DNA of 64,000 nt from Deltaproteobacteria bacterium (GCA_021777755.1 JAJYDE010000007.1:56398-120397); one strand, 5' to 3'. Shown: positions 1-9,500, counted from the first letter of the stretch. Notes: generated by a model from the sequence alone, not told the origin. Translations and numbers: made by a program.

Positions 1-711
1 CCCTTCCAAATTTTTCAGGTTGCCTATGGCGGTTTTGCCGAGATCGAGGCTCGCGAAGGCGAGCAGGATGAGCCTGGTGGCGGGATCGAAGCCCAGAAGG
101 GAACGCACCTGCGAACCCGGCTTCAGCGATAAGCGCGCAACCAGCGGAACATCCTCTATTTTCGGGCAGGCCGAACAATCCCCGTGCATCGGGAGCCGAA
201 GAAAAAGCGAACACTTTTCATAACCTCGCCGGGCATGGGTGATGACGGGGACCCAGCGGGGGTCCTCGACCGCATAATCACTGTAGATCCAATCCCATGT
301 AAAATTGCTCATACCGATGGAGGGAATTCCACACCTGTGGGCGGCTTCAAAAGGCAGCCAGCCGATATCGGAGACGACAACCCGGATATGTTCGCGCCGC
401 AGGAATTCCACTTCACGGTCGATTATGGACTCTGACCGCGAGATCAGCGCGGATGAAAGAGCCAGGGATTTTTCCAGATCGAACCGGATGGAGTCGTGCT
501 GGTGAAGACCCACGTCGAGGCGCAGACGTCTAATTCGGGGAAGAGTTCCCAGATTTTGGGCGACCAGTGAGTCGGGGATGTCTGAAGTAATGGTCGGTAC
601 GACTTCCGGGGCCAAAACGGCCAGGCGGCGCAGGACCTCCAGGGAGCGCACCGCGTGCCCGAACCCGTGCGGGGTGATGTAGTAGGCTATGGCCGGTTTT
701 TTCGGGTGCAT
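1..711 (-). CDS. Glycosyltransferase-like protein, cut by the window edge
   Basis: The frame opens at an ATG 3 bases after the mukB stop and stays open to base 1, giving 237 residues; the C-terminus lies outside the window. A GGAG-type ribosome site overlaps the end of mukB. The N-terminus reads IAYYITPHGFGHAVRSLEVL, the glycine-rich loop seen in GT-B fold glycosyltransferases and in the N-terminal domain of L-arabinokinase-like proteins. A central cluster (CSLFLRLPMHGDCSACP) adds three cysteines. The tight spacing suggests co-transcription with mukFEB. Sugar donor and acceptor are unknown. The family call rests on the N-terminal motif only. Confidence 0.6.
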   Translation of the reverse strand, partial: MHPKKPAIAYYITPHGFGHAVRSLEVLRRLAVLAPEVVPTITSDIPDSLVAQNLGTLPRIRRLRLDVGLHQHDSIRFDLEKSLALSSALISRSESIIDREVEFLRREHIRVVVSDIGWLPFEAAHRCGIPSIGMSNFTWDWIYSDYAVEDPRWVPVITHARRGYEKCSLFLRLPMHGDCSACPKIEDVPLVARLSLKPGSQVRSLLGFDPATRLILLAFASLDLGKTAIGNLKNLEG

Positions 712-714
712 TGT

Positions 715-3700
715 TCACTCCTGTTCATCGATTTGTCCGGTAAAGCGTCGTCCTCGCACCACGACTTCTTCCGCACCCTTGTCATCGATGCGCCGCACGA
801 GCCGGTAGGCCGTGCCTCGCCGGGCCCGGTCGGCCGACGGGGCGGCCACGAGAAGCTGAAGGTCCATGCGTTCGCAGAATTCTCCCAGGGTGTCGAAGGA
901 TTTGGGGCTGAGCCTGGCGGCTTCGTCGAGAAAAAGAAAGCGCACGCTGCCCGCCTCGCGCTTTCCCCGGAAAAGTACCGCCTGATGTTCCCAGGCATCG
1001 AGTATGACCATCAGGACGGCCGCTCCGACCCCGATGGATTCCCCGGTGGAAAGGGTGTTCGAGGAAGCCCTGATCCACTTCTCGGAGCCGAACCGGCGGA
1101 CCTCGACGCTCATGCGGACATATTCACGGTAGTCAAGGAGTTGATCGCCGCGGATTTGACCGCCACCAACCTGCCTGTAGAGTTCCGACATGGCCTCCTC
1201 CAGGGAGATGTGGGAATTGAAAAGTTCTTTTTGGACCTGCAGGCCGTCGAGCAGTCTTTGCATGCTTTCCACCCGGTCCAGGTAGATGCGGATGCCGGCT
1301 ATGGTTCCAAAACTTACCTCCTCGAGCCTGCGGTTGAGCTGTTGGACCTGGCGTTCTTCGATGCGTATGCGGTTTCGAATGCTGTTTGCCACGGCGTCGG
1401 AGCGCTGCCGCAATTGCCGCTGCTGGTCTTCGAGCTTTTCCCGCAGCCGGACAAGATAGCCGCCGATTTGTCTTACGGCAATTTCGGGATCGTCGGCCTG
1501 GGCGATGTCGCGCGGGGTGCTCCTTTCGAGAAATTGGCGAATCAGAAGCCAAGCTTCCAGGTTGAGGAAGGCGCGCCCAAGGTCGGTGTCCCGGCTTTCA
1601 AAAAGCTTTTCCAACTCCTGCCGCAGTTGCTCGGCTTCGGGAATGGTTTTCAAGATGTTTTTCAACTCGCCCTGGCGTCTGGAGGCGTCTTCGAAGGCCC
1701 GGGCGGGGGCCTTGCGCTCATGGGAGGCTATGACCGAGGGTTCCATCAGCCGGTCCAGGAGCCCCTCTTTTTTGATTCCGCGCTTAAGATTCATCCATGC
1801 CCGCCAGTGGGGCAGCAGCTCTTTGAGACATTTTTTTCTTTTGCTCCGGGCTTCGGCGACTCTTCCGGCCCCGATTTCCATGTCCTTTTCGGCCCGGATG
1901 AGATCGTTTCCCACTTCCCGCTCGGCTTTTTGAGCCGCTTTCAACTCCCTGGAGGTCTCCTCCGCCAGATTTTCAGCTTCCTCCAGGCTTTGCTGACTGC
2001 CGTCCTGGCCGCTGCCCAGAAGATCCTCCCTGAGGTTTTCCAATTTTTCGAACAACCCCTTGGATTTTGCATCAAAGGAATTGAACTCATCCCGTGCCCG
2101 ATTATAGTCTCTATCGGCTTCTTTCAGCCCGCGCCTTGCGACCTCCAGTTCGGCATCCAGCAGTTTTTTTTGATTTTTCAATTCGTCGAAGGCGCTCTGA
2201 TGTTCATCGAGTACTTTTTCCTGATCCTGGAATTTGAGGTGGGCAAGCCGGTCGATGAGGGTGACAAGCAGTTCGCGGCCTTCGGACCAGTAGTGCAAGA
2301 CGCCGTCGGCCTGCGAGAGCTTGTCTTTGAGCCTTGAGAGCGCTTCGGGCTCCGGGGGCGGATTTTCAAGGTCGAACATGCCCGCCCGTACACGATCGAC
2401 GGCCCGCCCGATGGATTGCATGCGGGTTCTGGCCGTTTCGGCCTCTTTGAGCCGCGCCTTGAGTTCCATTGATCTTTCCAGCCAGTTTTCTTCGTCCAGG
2501 AGTGGGGCCTCCGGCAGGATTTTGGCCAGATCAGTGGAACGTTGGCTTTGCTGCCGGGTAATTGCGGCTATTTCGTCCACACGCTTTTTGGCCGGAAGAA
2601 TTTCGGCTGCGATTTCACGCAAACGGTCGTGCAACCGGGTGATGGATTCGGCGGGATCCGGGGCGCCCAGAAAGCGGTAGTGCCTTTTGAGCAGACCGAT
2701 TTTTTCGATTCCTTCGAGCAGCCGCGCCTCGACATTGCGAGCCGTCTCTATTTCGCCACCAAGGCTTTCGGCGTAGGCCTTGAGCCGCTGGATTTCCATT
2801 TCCCGGGCGGCGCGGCCAACGGCCGGCCTGTCCGGATGGCGTGACAGACGCCACGCCTCACCCATTTTAACCAGTTCGGCCGCCGGGTAGGGCTTTCCTT
2901 CAGGGATGCCTTTGAGTGTCCCGGCTTCGACAAGCCAGACGTGTTCAGGGCGGTCGGGTTCCCGGGCGATTATCTCGGCGGCCGCCGGGATGTCCTCGAC
3001 CAGGATGGCCCCGAGCAGCGGACCGAGCCTGGCCTCCACAACGGGGGCCCGCTCTGCGGGGGTATCGTCGTACAACTCGGCGGCAAGGGCCCCGTCGACG
3101 GAATCGCGAAGCCGAACGACGGCCTCGTCGAGGCGCCCGCCTCCGAATTCGAGCTCGGCTATTTTGGACAGGGAGGCTTCCCGATCTTTATGAAGACCTC
3201 CGAGGCGGCCCCCGACGGCTTGCAACTCTTCCCGGGTTATCTGTTCGAGACTGTCCAGCGAGGGCCCGTCGGTAATTTTAGCTGACAATACGGTTTCAAG
3301 TTTTCCGATAAGCACCCGGGCCTGCTTCCATTCGGCGGCTTCCGGGGCGAGCCGCTCGCCTTGCTGCTCCAGACGAAGTTTTTCCTCCCTGAGCGCGGCG
3401 AGCCGTTCCCTCAGGCTGGAGCGTTCCTCGGCCAAAACGGTCAGCTCTTCTTGAAGCGCACCGAAAAGAGAGTGCATATCCGCCGCGCTTTCGATCCTTT
3501 GGTCCATACGCTCGAAATGTGAGGCCTGCTTACGTATTGCCCGCTGACGTTCGGCTCTTTTGGTCGCCTTCGCCACCAGCTCGGGAAGAGTTTCGGCCTC
3601 TCGCAGCAGAAGCTCCATTTTCCGGAAATTTCCTTCCAGCTCTTTGGCCGTTTCGAGTCCGTTTTCCCGCGACACGGCTTTGCCGGAAGCCTCGGCAAGT

Positions 3701-5133
3701 GCCTGGAGCGTCTCTTCATAGCCCCTGATGCGAGAACTCATCGATTCGAGTTCCCGCTGGATTCGGGTTTTGCTCTCCAGGGCTTTTGCCCACTCGACGC
3801 GGCATTCTTCCAACAGGGCGGGGGCCAGGGTTGGATCGATATGATGGTCGGGGAGAGCCTTGCGGCAATCCTCCAGGGTCTGCCGGGCGAGTTTGAAGAG
3901 GGCCACGTTGCGCGAAATTTGTTCCCAGGCCTTCGAGGCGTCGGAGAGTCCTTCGACTGTCTGCTCTTTTGCCTCGCCAAGTTCTTCCACTTTCGCCCGG
4001 AGGTCCCGGTGCTTTTTATCGAGTTCCCGGACCTTGGACTCGCTTCGTTTGAGTTCCTCCGCTGCCGCATTGCAGGCGGAGGAAATCTTTTCGATTTCAC
4101 CGGCGATCTTGAGGGCCTGTCGGCGGTCGCGCACGATCTCTTCAGCAGTTTGCCGTTCGCGTTGTTTTTCGTCGAGTTCCGGAGTGAGGCGGGCCTGTTC
4201 GACTTCGAGTTCGCGCAGGCGGAACCCGAGTTTGCCCAGTTCGGCCTTGCATCTTGCATGTTCGGCCCCGGCCCCGTCCACGATCTGTTTCAGACCGAGC
4301 AGACGGAGCCGCGCGCCGTGAAAGGCCGATTCCAACATGCCGTAGCCGGACTTGAAAATGCCTTCGATCACCTGGTACTTGCTTTCGGCCGAGGCGATTT
4401 CGCGGCGGGTAAGGCGGCAGGCGTCGAGGTTGTCGCGCATTCGGGCCACATGGTTTCGAAGGGACTGGTCTTCGGCCAGAAGATAATTTCGCAGTCCCTT
4501 TTGAATCGAGCCCGACAAGCCGCCGTACATGCTGGTCTGGAGCATGCGATTAAACTTTTCGCGCTCCACGTAGGCTTCCATGCGCATCGGGGTAATACCG
4601 AGTTCGAAAAGACCGGAGGTGTACTGCCCGACCGATTCGCACACCGCGAAGGTCGCACCGGTTCGGGCAATTCTTCGGGAAAGTTCGGAAAGCTCGGGCA
4701 CCCGCTCGGTTTCTCCTTCGCGGACCAGAAGAATTTCCTGGAGCGGTTGGTCGGCGGGTAGTCCTTCGACAATGAAGGGGATGAGTTCCAGGGTCGGGGT
4801 GGCTTTTTTGCGCAGCATAACGCCCGCCAGCACCCGCCGGCCGTCGAGGGCTCCGAGTTCGAGAATGGTGTAGGCGGTCCCTCTTTGCCCCAGGCGGCCG
4901 AATAGCCCCCGGTCGCCTTCGATGCCCCCCGAATCGGACACATTCCGAAACTGGAGCAGGCGCTGATCGGGAAGAAGGGCCACGAAGGCCGCGATCATGA
5001 CAGTTGTTTTCCCGGCCCCGTTTTCGCCCTCCAAAGCCGTAACGCCCGTATCCATCTGGAAGCGCTGGAAGAAAAAACCGTTCCAGTTTATCAGTACCAG
5101 GCTCTCAATTCTCGTTCTGTTGCTCTTCATCAT
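715..5133 (-). CDS. mukB: MukB-type SMC ATPase (chromosome condensin)
   Basis: This is the SMC-like ATPase of the MukBEF condensin, which extrudes and organises chromosomal DNA. The 1472 residues match MukB's usual size (E. coli 1486). The N-terminus has the MukB-type stretch LVLINWNGFF and Walker A GENGAGKTT at residues 36-44. Long charged coiled coils follow, with a hinge-like globular region around residues 680-730. The C-terminal head carries the ABC signature LSTGES near 1361 and Walker B FLFLDEA near 1400. It is the third gene of mukF-mukE-mukB, the same order as in E. coli. Its start overlaps the mukE end by about 29 bases. A second ATG follows directly, so the start is uncertain by one codon. 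No Toprim nuclease gene follows, unlike Wadjet/MksG loci. Confidence 0.93.
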   Translation of the reverse strand: MMKSNRTRIESLVLINWNGFFFQRFQMDTGVTALEGENGAGKTTVMIAAFVALLPDQRLLQFRNVSDSGGIEGDRGLFGRLGQRGTAYTILELGALDGRRVLAGVMLRKKATPTLELIPFIVEGLPADQPLQEILLVREGETERVPELSELSRRIARTGATFAVCESVGQYTSGLFELGITPMRMEAYVEREKFNRMLQTSMYGGLSGSIQKGLRNYLLAEDQSLRNHVARMRDNLDACRLTRREIASAESKYQVIEGIFKSGYGMLESAFHGARLRLLGLKQIVDGAGAEHARCKAELGKLGFRLRELEVEQARLTPELDEKQRERQTAEEIVRDRRQALKIAGEIEKISSACNAAAEELKRSESKVRELDKKHRDLRAKVEELGEAKEQTVEGLSDASKAWEQISRNVALFKLARQTLEDCRKALPDHHIDPTLAPALLEECRVEWAKALESKTRIQRELESMSSRIRGYEETLQALAEASGKAVSRENGLETAKELEGNFRKMELLLREAETLPELVAKATKRAERQRAIRKQASHFERMDQRIESAADMHSLFGALQEELTVLAEERSSLRERLAALREEKLRLEQQGERLAPEAAEWKQARVLIGKLETVLSAKITDGPSLDSLEQITREELQAVGGRLGGLHKDREASLSKIAELEFGGGRLDEAVVRLRDSVDGALAAELYDDTPAERAPVVEARLGPLLGAILVEDIPAAAEIIAREPDRPEHVWLVEAGTLKGIPEGKPYPAAELVKMGEAWRLSRHPDRPAVGRAAREMEIQRLKAYAESLGGEIETARNVEARLLEGIEKIGLLKRHYRFLGAPDPAESITRLHDRLREIAAEILPAKKRVDEIAAITRQQSQRSTDLAKILPEAPLLDEENWLERSMELKARLKEAETARTRMQSIGRAVDRVRAGMFDLENPPPEPEALSRLKDKLSQADGVLHYWSEGRELLVTLIDRLAHLKFQDQEKVLDEHQSAFDELKNQKKLLDAELEVARRGLKEADRDYNRARDEFNSFDAKSKGLFEKLENLREDLLGSGQDGSQQSLEEAENLAEETSRELKAAQKAEREVGNDLIRAEKDMEIGAGRVAEARSKRKKCLKELLPHWRAWMNLKRGIKKEGLLDRLMEPSVIASHERKAPARAFEDASRRQGELKNILKTIPEAEQLRQELEKLFESRDTDLGRAFLNLEAWLLIRQFLERSTPRDIAQADDPEIAVRQIGGYLVRLREKLEDQQRQLRQRSDAVANSIRNRIRIEERQVQQLNRRLEEVSFGTIAGIRIYLDRVESMQRLLDGLQVQKELFNSHISLEEAMSELYRQVGGGQIRGDQLLDYREYVRMSVEVRRFGSEKWIRASSNTLSTGESIGVGAAVLMVILDAWEHQAVLFRGKREAGSVRFLFLDEAARLSPKSFDTLGEFCERMDLQLLVAAPSADRARRGTAYRLVRRIDDKGAEEVVVRGRRFTGQIDEQE

Positions 5134-5764
5134 CGAGTTCCACTTCTCCGAGCTTTATCAATTCTTCAAGGGCCGCGGACATCTCCCGCGCATCGCGAAC
5201 CGGTTCGGTGAAGCGGGCGATGGAGCGGGCCGCGATGACCGATTCGCTTGCGCGATCGATCGTGAGAAACCCCAGGCGTGCAAGGCCGTTTATGGCCTTC
5301 TCGACGGCCTCCCGGATCTTTCGATTGTCCATCTCCGCGTCGCGTCCGCGGGTGCGCGGGGCAAGAACTTCGGCCAGTCTTTGCCTGCCAAGAAGCATCT
5401 CCAGGTGGGAGAGGATTTGTTCGATCGGTATCTGCCCGGCTTTTTTCAAGTATGCCGGATCCATGCGCAAAAGGGCAAGCACCTGGCCAACGAGCATCTC
5501 CGCGCCGCTAAGGCGCCTGTGACCCAGAAGATCGCCCTCCGAAAGAAGATAGAAATAGCCTTCCTGGCCGTTTGCCAGCCGGCAGTCATAGCCTTCATAA
5601 AAGAGCTGCAAAAATGGTTCGGCCTGGAGTAAAAACTCGTAAGACCTGATATCGTCCATGTCGATATGGCTCCCGGTGCGAAGCCGGTGATCCACGCCCG
5701 GAAACAGCGGATCGAGGACGACCTGATCCAGGGAGTTGTAAGTCTTTTCGTTTTCGCGCTGCAT
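5105..5764 (-). CDS. mukE: MukE condensin subunit
   Basis: MukE is the winged-helix KITE subunit that bridges MukF and the MukB heads. At 219 residues it is close to E. coli MukE (234). Recognisable blocks are DPLFPGVDHRLRTGSHI near the N-terminus, EGYFYLL near residue 75, and the C-terminal LGFLTIDRASESVIAARSIA, which align by eye with E. coli MukE. The acidic, polar C-terminal tail (DDEEQQNEN) also fits the family. The start codon overlaps the mukF stop by one base (TAATG), and the 3' end overlaps mukB. Both overlaps argue for translational coupling within one operon. Confidence 0.9.
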   Translation of the reverse strand: MQRENEKTYNSLDQVVLDPLFPGVDHRLRTGSHIDMDDIRSYEFLLQAEPFLQLFYEGYDCRLANGQEGYFYLLSEGDLLGHRRLSGAEMLVGQVLALLRMDPAYLKKAGQIPIEQILSHLEMLLGRQRLAEVLAPRTRGRDAEMDNRKIREAVEKAINGLARLGFLTIDRASESVIAARSIARFTEPVRDAREMSAALEELIKLGEVELDDEEQQNEN

Positions 5765-7074
5765 TAGGATTTCCTCTGACGCACGGTTAATTCTTGAATC
5801 TCGATTCCCTTGCCCAAGCGGTGCCAGGATTGGTCATGAAGGGGCAGGGGAGCGCCCTGGCGAATGAGAAATTCGGCCAGTTCGCCTGCAAGTATGTAGA
5901 CTTCATGATGATTATGGTGGGGCAGAAGTCCGCTTAGAATCTCCAGCAGTTCGACTTGCCCGCAGCTTTGCAGCTTCCGCGCGATTTCCTCCATGGTCTG
6001 CTCCAGGGGCAAGCCGGTTATCCCGGCGTCTTCAATTTCGTCCCCGGCGGGCTTAACTTCCCGTTCGACCGTTTGAGAGGGCCGGATATCGGTATCGGTG
6101 CGCAAGTGAACGTAGGGCCCCTGGTCGGCCACCTTGAGAAACCAGAACAGGGGGCGGCCGTAGGCCTTGATTGCGTCGCGAAGTCTGGTGCGCACTGCCC
6201 TGTCGGGGTCCACGCTAATCACCGAGCGTATGAATTCATGGACATTCTGATAGTATTCCGACCAGGTGGCGAAGCGGTTTTCCCCCCAGGCCCCGATCCT
6301 TTCGATCTGCCTGCGGACATGTTCGATCGCTTCAACCGATTCGGTTCTCGAAGCCTTCTCGCAAAGATCTTCTATTTCGCTGAGCAGCGAGGTCATTCCC
6401 TCGATTTCGTGCATCAGGACCTTGTGTAATTCCTCGAGGGCTTCGCTGGTGGTCACCAGGAGATTTTCGCAGGACATGACCGCTTCGAACCAGTTTTCTT
6501 CAAGCGTTGCCTCGATGCGCTCCCGGATCTGTTCCTGCTGAACGTCCATGCCCTGCTGGCGCCGTTCGATGCCTTCGATCAGCTGGGCGACGGTAAGTTT
6601 AAGAGGTCCGCTCACCCGGGATTCCCAATGTGCGTCGTCGCCTCCCGCTTCGGCCGCAAGATGAATCTGGCCGAGTCCGGCCCGTATCTGGGTCATTATG
6701 ATTTCAAGGCTTTTGCGGGTAAGCCCTTCCTGCTCTCCAAACCATTCGGCGATGGCGTTTCCCATCAGCGAAAGGGAATACTCGCCGCCCCTTATGACTC
6801 CAGCGGTGTCGGTTCGCACCATGAGCCGCTGCTCGCGAAGCCTGGCGATTGCGCTTGTGGCCCTCTGAGCGCTCGAGGCCGGGTCGTTGTGGGCCACTTC
6901 TCCAACGATCCGGTAAATGTTTCGAAGCTGCTCCTCATCGAGAGTGGGATCGGGATTTATGGCAAGCCAGGTATGAATGCCAGCCAGAAAAGCGGCGTCC
7001 TCCCGGTCGAGTTGAAGGGTAAAATCCAGGGACCAGGTTTTGGCGATGGAATCGGCTACACTCAGACGTTTCAC
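5764..7074 (-). CDS. mukF: MukF condensin kleisin subunit
   Basis: MukF is the kleisin that links the two MukB heads. The 436 residues compare with 440 in E. coli. The block GGDDAHWESRVSGPLKLTVA near residues 150-170 matches E. coli MukF strongly, as does the following helix rich in Gln and Glu. An N-terminal winged helix, a long helical middle and a C-terminal winged helix are expected from the family. The start is a GTG with only a weak ribosome site. It is the first gene of the mukFEB operon, with no smtA-like gene before it. About 340 bases of apparently non-coding sequence lie upstream. Confidence 0.9.
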   Translation of the reverse strand: MKRLSVADSIAKTWSLDFTLQLDREDAAFLAGIHTWLAINPDPTLDEEQLRNIYRIVGEVAHNDPASSAQRATSAIARLREQRLMVRTDTAGVIRGGEYSLSLMGNAIAEWFGEQEGLTRKSLEIIMTQIRAGLGQIHLAAEAGGDDAHWESRVSGPLKLTVAQLIEGIERRQQGMDVQQEQIRERIEATLEENWFEAVMSCENLLVTTSEALEELHKVLMHEIEGMTSLLSEIEDLCEKASRTESVEAIEHVRRQIERIGAWGENRFATWSEYYQNVHEFIRSVISVDPDRAVRTRLRDAIKAYGRPLFWFLKVADQGPYVHLRTDTDIRPSQTVEREVKPAGDEIEDAGITGLPLEQTMEEIARKLQSCGQVELLEILSGLLPHHNHHEVYILAGELAEFLIRQGAPLPLHDQSWHRLGKGIEIQELTVRQRKS

Positions 7075-7414
7075 TTTATGGACATACCTGTGCAGGGATT
7101 TAAACCGAAGGGGACGACCGCGGAAGTTGCCCGGCTGTCGAGACCTGTCAAATCAGCTTTTCCTCGCCTTTCGCAAGGCCGGGAGGAAGTGGAGGTTCCA
7201 TTCCCGCCTCGCCCCCTGAAAGAGCGCGGAACCAAGGTCGGATTCAATACCATGAAGCCTTGAATAAGAACAGCCCCGAGTTGTATCCTGGCGGAATCCG
7301 GGGGAAAATGGACCGCACGGATAGCGCTTTCGGGTTGAAGTTCCAGAGGGTTTTGTCCACCCCGGCTTTTGCCGGGGCGAAGGTGATGCTGTGTTTGCCG
7401 CAGGGTTTTTTATC
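7075..7414. other. Intergenic region upstream of mukF
   Basis: No convincing gene is seen here. It should hold the mukF promoter, but no clear -35/-10 pair stood out. A perfect hairpin lies at 7360-7377. A 60-codon open frame on the minus strand (7071-7253) lacks any recognisable feature. Confidence 0.5.
7360..7377. repeat. Perfect 7-bp hairpin, REP-like
   Basis: CCCCGGCTTTTGCCGGGG is a perfect inverted repeat with a TTTT loop, lying between the zinc-ribbon gene and mukF. Neither strand has a following T-tract, so it is a poor intrinsic terminator. Short palindromes of this composition often occur as dispersed REP-type elements. Confidence 0.45.
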
Positions 7415-7687
7415 TCACACTATCCGGGCGGGAGGTTCCTGGTCGGCCATAAGGATAACGTCTCTGGGATTGCAGAGCTGGTTTGGAAGTTCGGCAACCC
7501 TTCCACAGGAAACGCAGACGAAATTGATCTTTTCCAGCTTGGGTTTACAAATGTGGCGCGGGTCCGTCGAGGCCTGGCCGCAGTGTTCGCACACATAGGC
7601 GTCTTCCAGCTCGACAGGGTCGCACAGGTGTCCGCCCTTGCCCGCGGCTTTTCCACAGTTTTTGCAAATATTGGCGTTTTTATCCAT
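7415..7687 (-). CDS. Small protein with three tandem zinc-ribbon-like repeats
   Basis: About 90 residues, with three copies of one motif: CKNCGKAAGKGGHLCDP, CEHCGQASTDPRHICKP and CVSCGRVAELPNQLCNP. Each copy has CxxCG followed by a third Cys ten residues on, and His or Asn two before that Cys. Metal binding is likely (inference); function is unknown. An upstream in-frame TTG exists, but the ATG chosen here has a GAGGAG ribosome site about 6 bases before it. The gene lies alone between mukF and the divergent glpD. Confidence 0.8.
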   Translation of the reverse strand: MDKNANICKNCGKAAGKGGHLCDPVELEDAYVCEHCGQASTDPRHICKPKLEKINFVCVSCGRVAELPNQLCNPRDVILMADQEPPARIV

Positions 7688-7940
7688 CCTGTTTCTCCTC
7701 TTCTGAAACAAAGAGATCGGAGGTCGTAAAACGGAAAATGGAAGAAATAGGAAACGTATTATCCAATTTTCCGTATCCGCTCTTGATAAATATTCATAAA
7801 ATCACGCATCATGGTATTCACTGCCCGAGCGAGTGTCAATCTTGTGAGGAAGGGTATGGTCAATTGTGATCGTATCCGCGCGGGGGCGTTGTTGCATGAG
7901 CGCGGACGCAGTTTCGACGGGCCTTTGATCGGAAAAGAGG

Positions 7941-9500
7941 ATGAATCGACGGGAAATTCTTGCGAGTGTTGAGAAGAGCGGCCAATGCTGGGATTTCATT
8001 GTGGTCGGGGGAGGCGCCACAGGGCTTGGTGTCGGAGTAGACGCGGCTTCAAGGGGCTATAAAACCATATTGTTCGAGCAGCACGATTTTTCCAAAGGGA
8101 CTTCCAGCCGCAGCACCAAGCTGGTGCACGGAGGTGTGCGCTATCTTCGGCAGGGCAACGTCTCTTTGGTGATCGAGGCCTTGCATGAACGGGGCCTTCT
8201 GATCCACAACGCTCCGCACCTGGTGAGCCACCAGGCCTTCATCGTCCCCGTCTACGAGTGGTGGGGCGGACCGTTTTACGGCGCCGGGATGAAGGTCTAC
8301 GACCTTTTGGCGGGAAAACTGGGCCTTGGCCCTTCCAAAAGGCTTTCCCGGCAGGAGGTGCTGACCCATATCCCGACCCTGGAACCCGACGGGCTTCGCG
8401 GGGGAGTGGTCTATTTCGATGGTCAGTTCGATGATTCGCGCCTGGCGGTCAACCTGGCTCAAACCATGTTCGAGCATGGGGGAACGCCGCTAAATTATTT
8501 CCAGGTGCGTGAATTCATCAAAACGGGCGATATGATCCATGGCGTTCTGGTAACGGACATGGAAAGCGGAAGGGACTACCGGATCAAGGGCCGGGTGGTG
8601 GTTAACGCCACCGGAGTTTTTGCCGACAGGCTCTTGCAAATGGATGATCCGGGGGCGAAAAAGATAATTTCGCCCAGCCAGGGTGTGCACTTGATTTTGG
8701 AAAAGGAATTTCTGCCCGGGGAGGATGCCGTCATGGCGCCCCGGACCGAGGACGGACGAGTGCTCTTCGCCGTGCCCTGGCATGGCAAGGTGATTGTGGG
8801 CACAACCGACACGCCCGTCTCCGAGGTCGGACTCGAGCCGCGCGCTCTTGAGGAGGAAATTGAGTTCATTCTCAAAAATGCCGCCGTCTACCTGACAAAA
8901 GATCCGAGGCGAGCTGACGTGAAGAGCGTTTTTGCCGGTCTTCGCCCGTTGGTCCACACGGGAAGGGGCAAAAACACCGCGGCCATCTCACGGGATCACT
9001 GCCTGCTGGTCTCCGAATCGGGTCTTGTGACCATCACGGGCGGCAAATGGACCACCTATCGCAAAATGGCCGAGGATACGGTAAATCAGGCTATGGTGGT
9101 GGCGGGTCTAAACGAGCGGGAATGTGTGACGAAAAATTTGAGAATCCATGGTTGGCTCGAACACTTCGATTTTCACGATCCGCTACGCTACTACGGTTGC
9201 GATGCCGCCTTCATAAGAAAACTTGCAAGAGGGAACCCGGGGCTTGGCGAAAAACTTCACCCGAGGCTTCCTTATCTTAAAGCCGAAGTCGTCTGGGCGG
9301 TGCGCGAAGAGATGGCCCGCACGGTGGAAGATTTTTTAGCACGCCGGAGCCGCTCGCTTTTCCTCGATGCGCAGGCAAGCATCGAGATGGCGCCGGAGGT
9401 TGCCCGTTTGATGGCTTGCGAACTCAAAGCCGACGATGACTGGCAGAAGGTGCAAATCGAAGACTATATCAAACTGGCCGAGGGATATATGCTCGGCTGA
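7941..9500 (+). CDS. glpD: FAD-dependent glycerol-3-phosphate dehydrogenase
   Basis: Oxidises glycerol-3-phosphate to dihydroxyacetone phosphate and passes electrons through FAD to the membrane quinone pool. The 519 residues fit the GlpD/GlpA family. The FAD-binding loop VVGGGATGLGVGVDAASRGY lies at residues 20-40. The family block SRSTKLVHGGVRYL follows near residue 56, and ITGGKWTTYRKMAEDTV is the typical C-terminal FAD-domain signature. It shows no [Fe-S] C-terminal extension, so it is the homodimeric GlpD type. It stands alone, with a TetR regulator 186 bases downstream. A biosynthetic NAD(P)-dependent counterpart, gpsA, is encoded near 34 kb. Confidence 0.93.
   Translation: MNRREILASVEKSGQCWDFIVVGGGATGLGVGVDAASRGYKTILFEQHDFSKGTSSRSTKLVHGGVRYLRQGNVSLVIEALHERGLLIHNAPHLVSHQAFIVPVYEWWGGPFYGAGMKVYDLLAGKLGLGPSKRLSRQEVLTHIPTLEPDGLRGGVVYFDGQFDDSRLAVNLAQTMFEHGGTPLNYFQVREFIKTGDMIHGVLVTDMESGRDYRIKGRVVVNATGVFADRLLQMDDPGAKKIISPSQGVHLILEKEFLPGEDAVMAPRTEDGRVLFAVPWHGKVIVGTTDTPVSEVGLEPRALEEEIEFILKNAAVYLTKDPRRADVKSVFAGLRPLVHTGRGKNTAAISRDHCLLVSESGLVTITGGKWTTYRKMAEDTVNQAMVVAGLNERECVTKNLRIHGWLEHFDFHDPLRYYGCDAAFIRKLARGNPGLGEKLHPRLPYLKAEVVWAVREEMARTVEDFLARRSRSLFLDAQASIEMAPEVARLMACELKADDDWQKVQIEDYIKLAEGYMLG

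Noticed and set aside
655..2337. Plus-strand open frame of 560 codons opposite mukB
   Set aside because: It is a shadow of the high-GC coiled-coil gene; the minus strand has all MukB motifs.
3841..4761. Plus-strand open frame of 306 codons opposite mukB
   Set aside because: Phe/Gly-rich shadow with no motif, inside a confirmed gene.
715..7074. Wadjet (JetABCD) plasmid-defence locus
   Set aside because: Subunit sizes and motifs match MukFEB, and no JetD-type Toprim nuclease gene is adjacent.
7071..7253. Minus-strand 60-codon frame upstream of mukF
   Set aside because: No ribosome site or motif; probably part of the mukF leader region.
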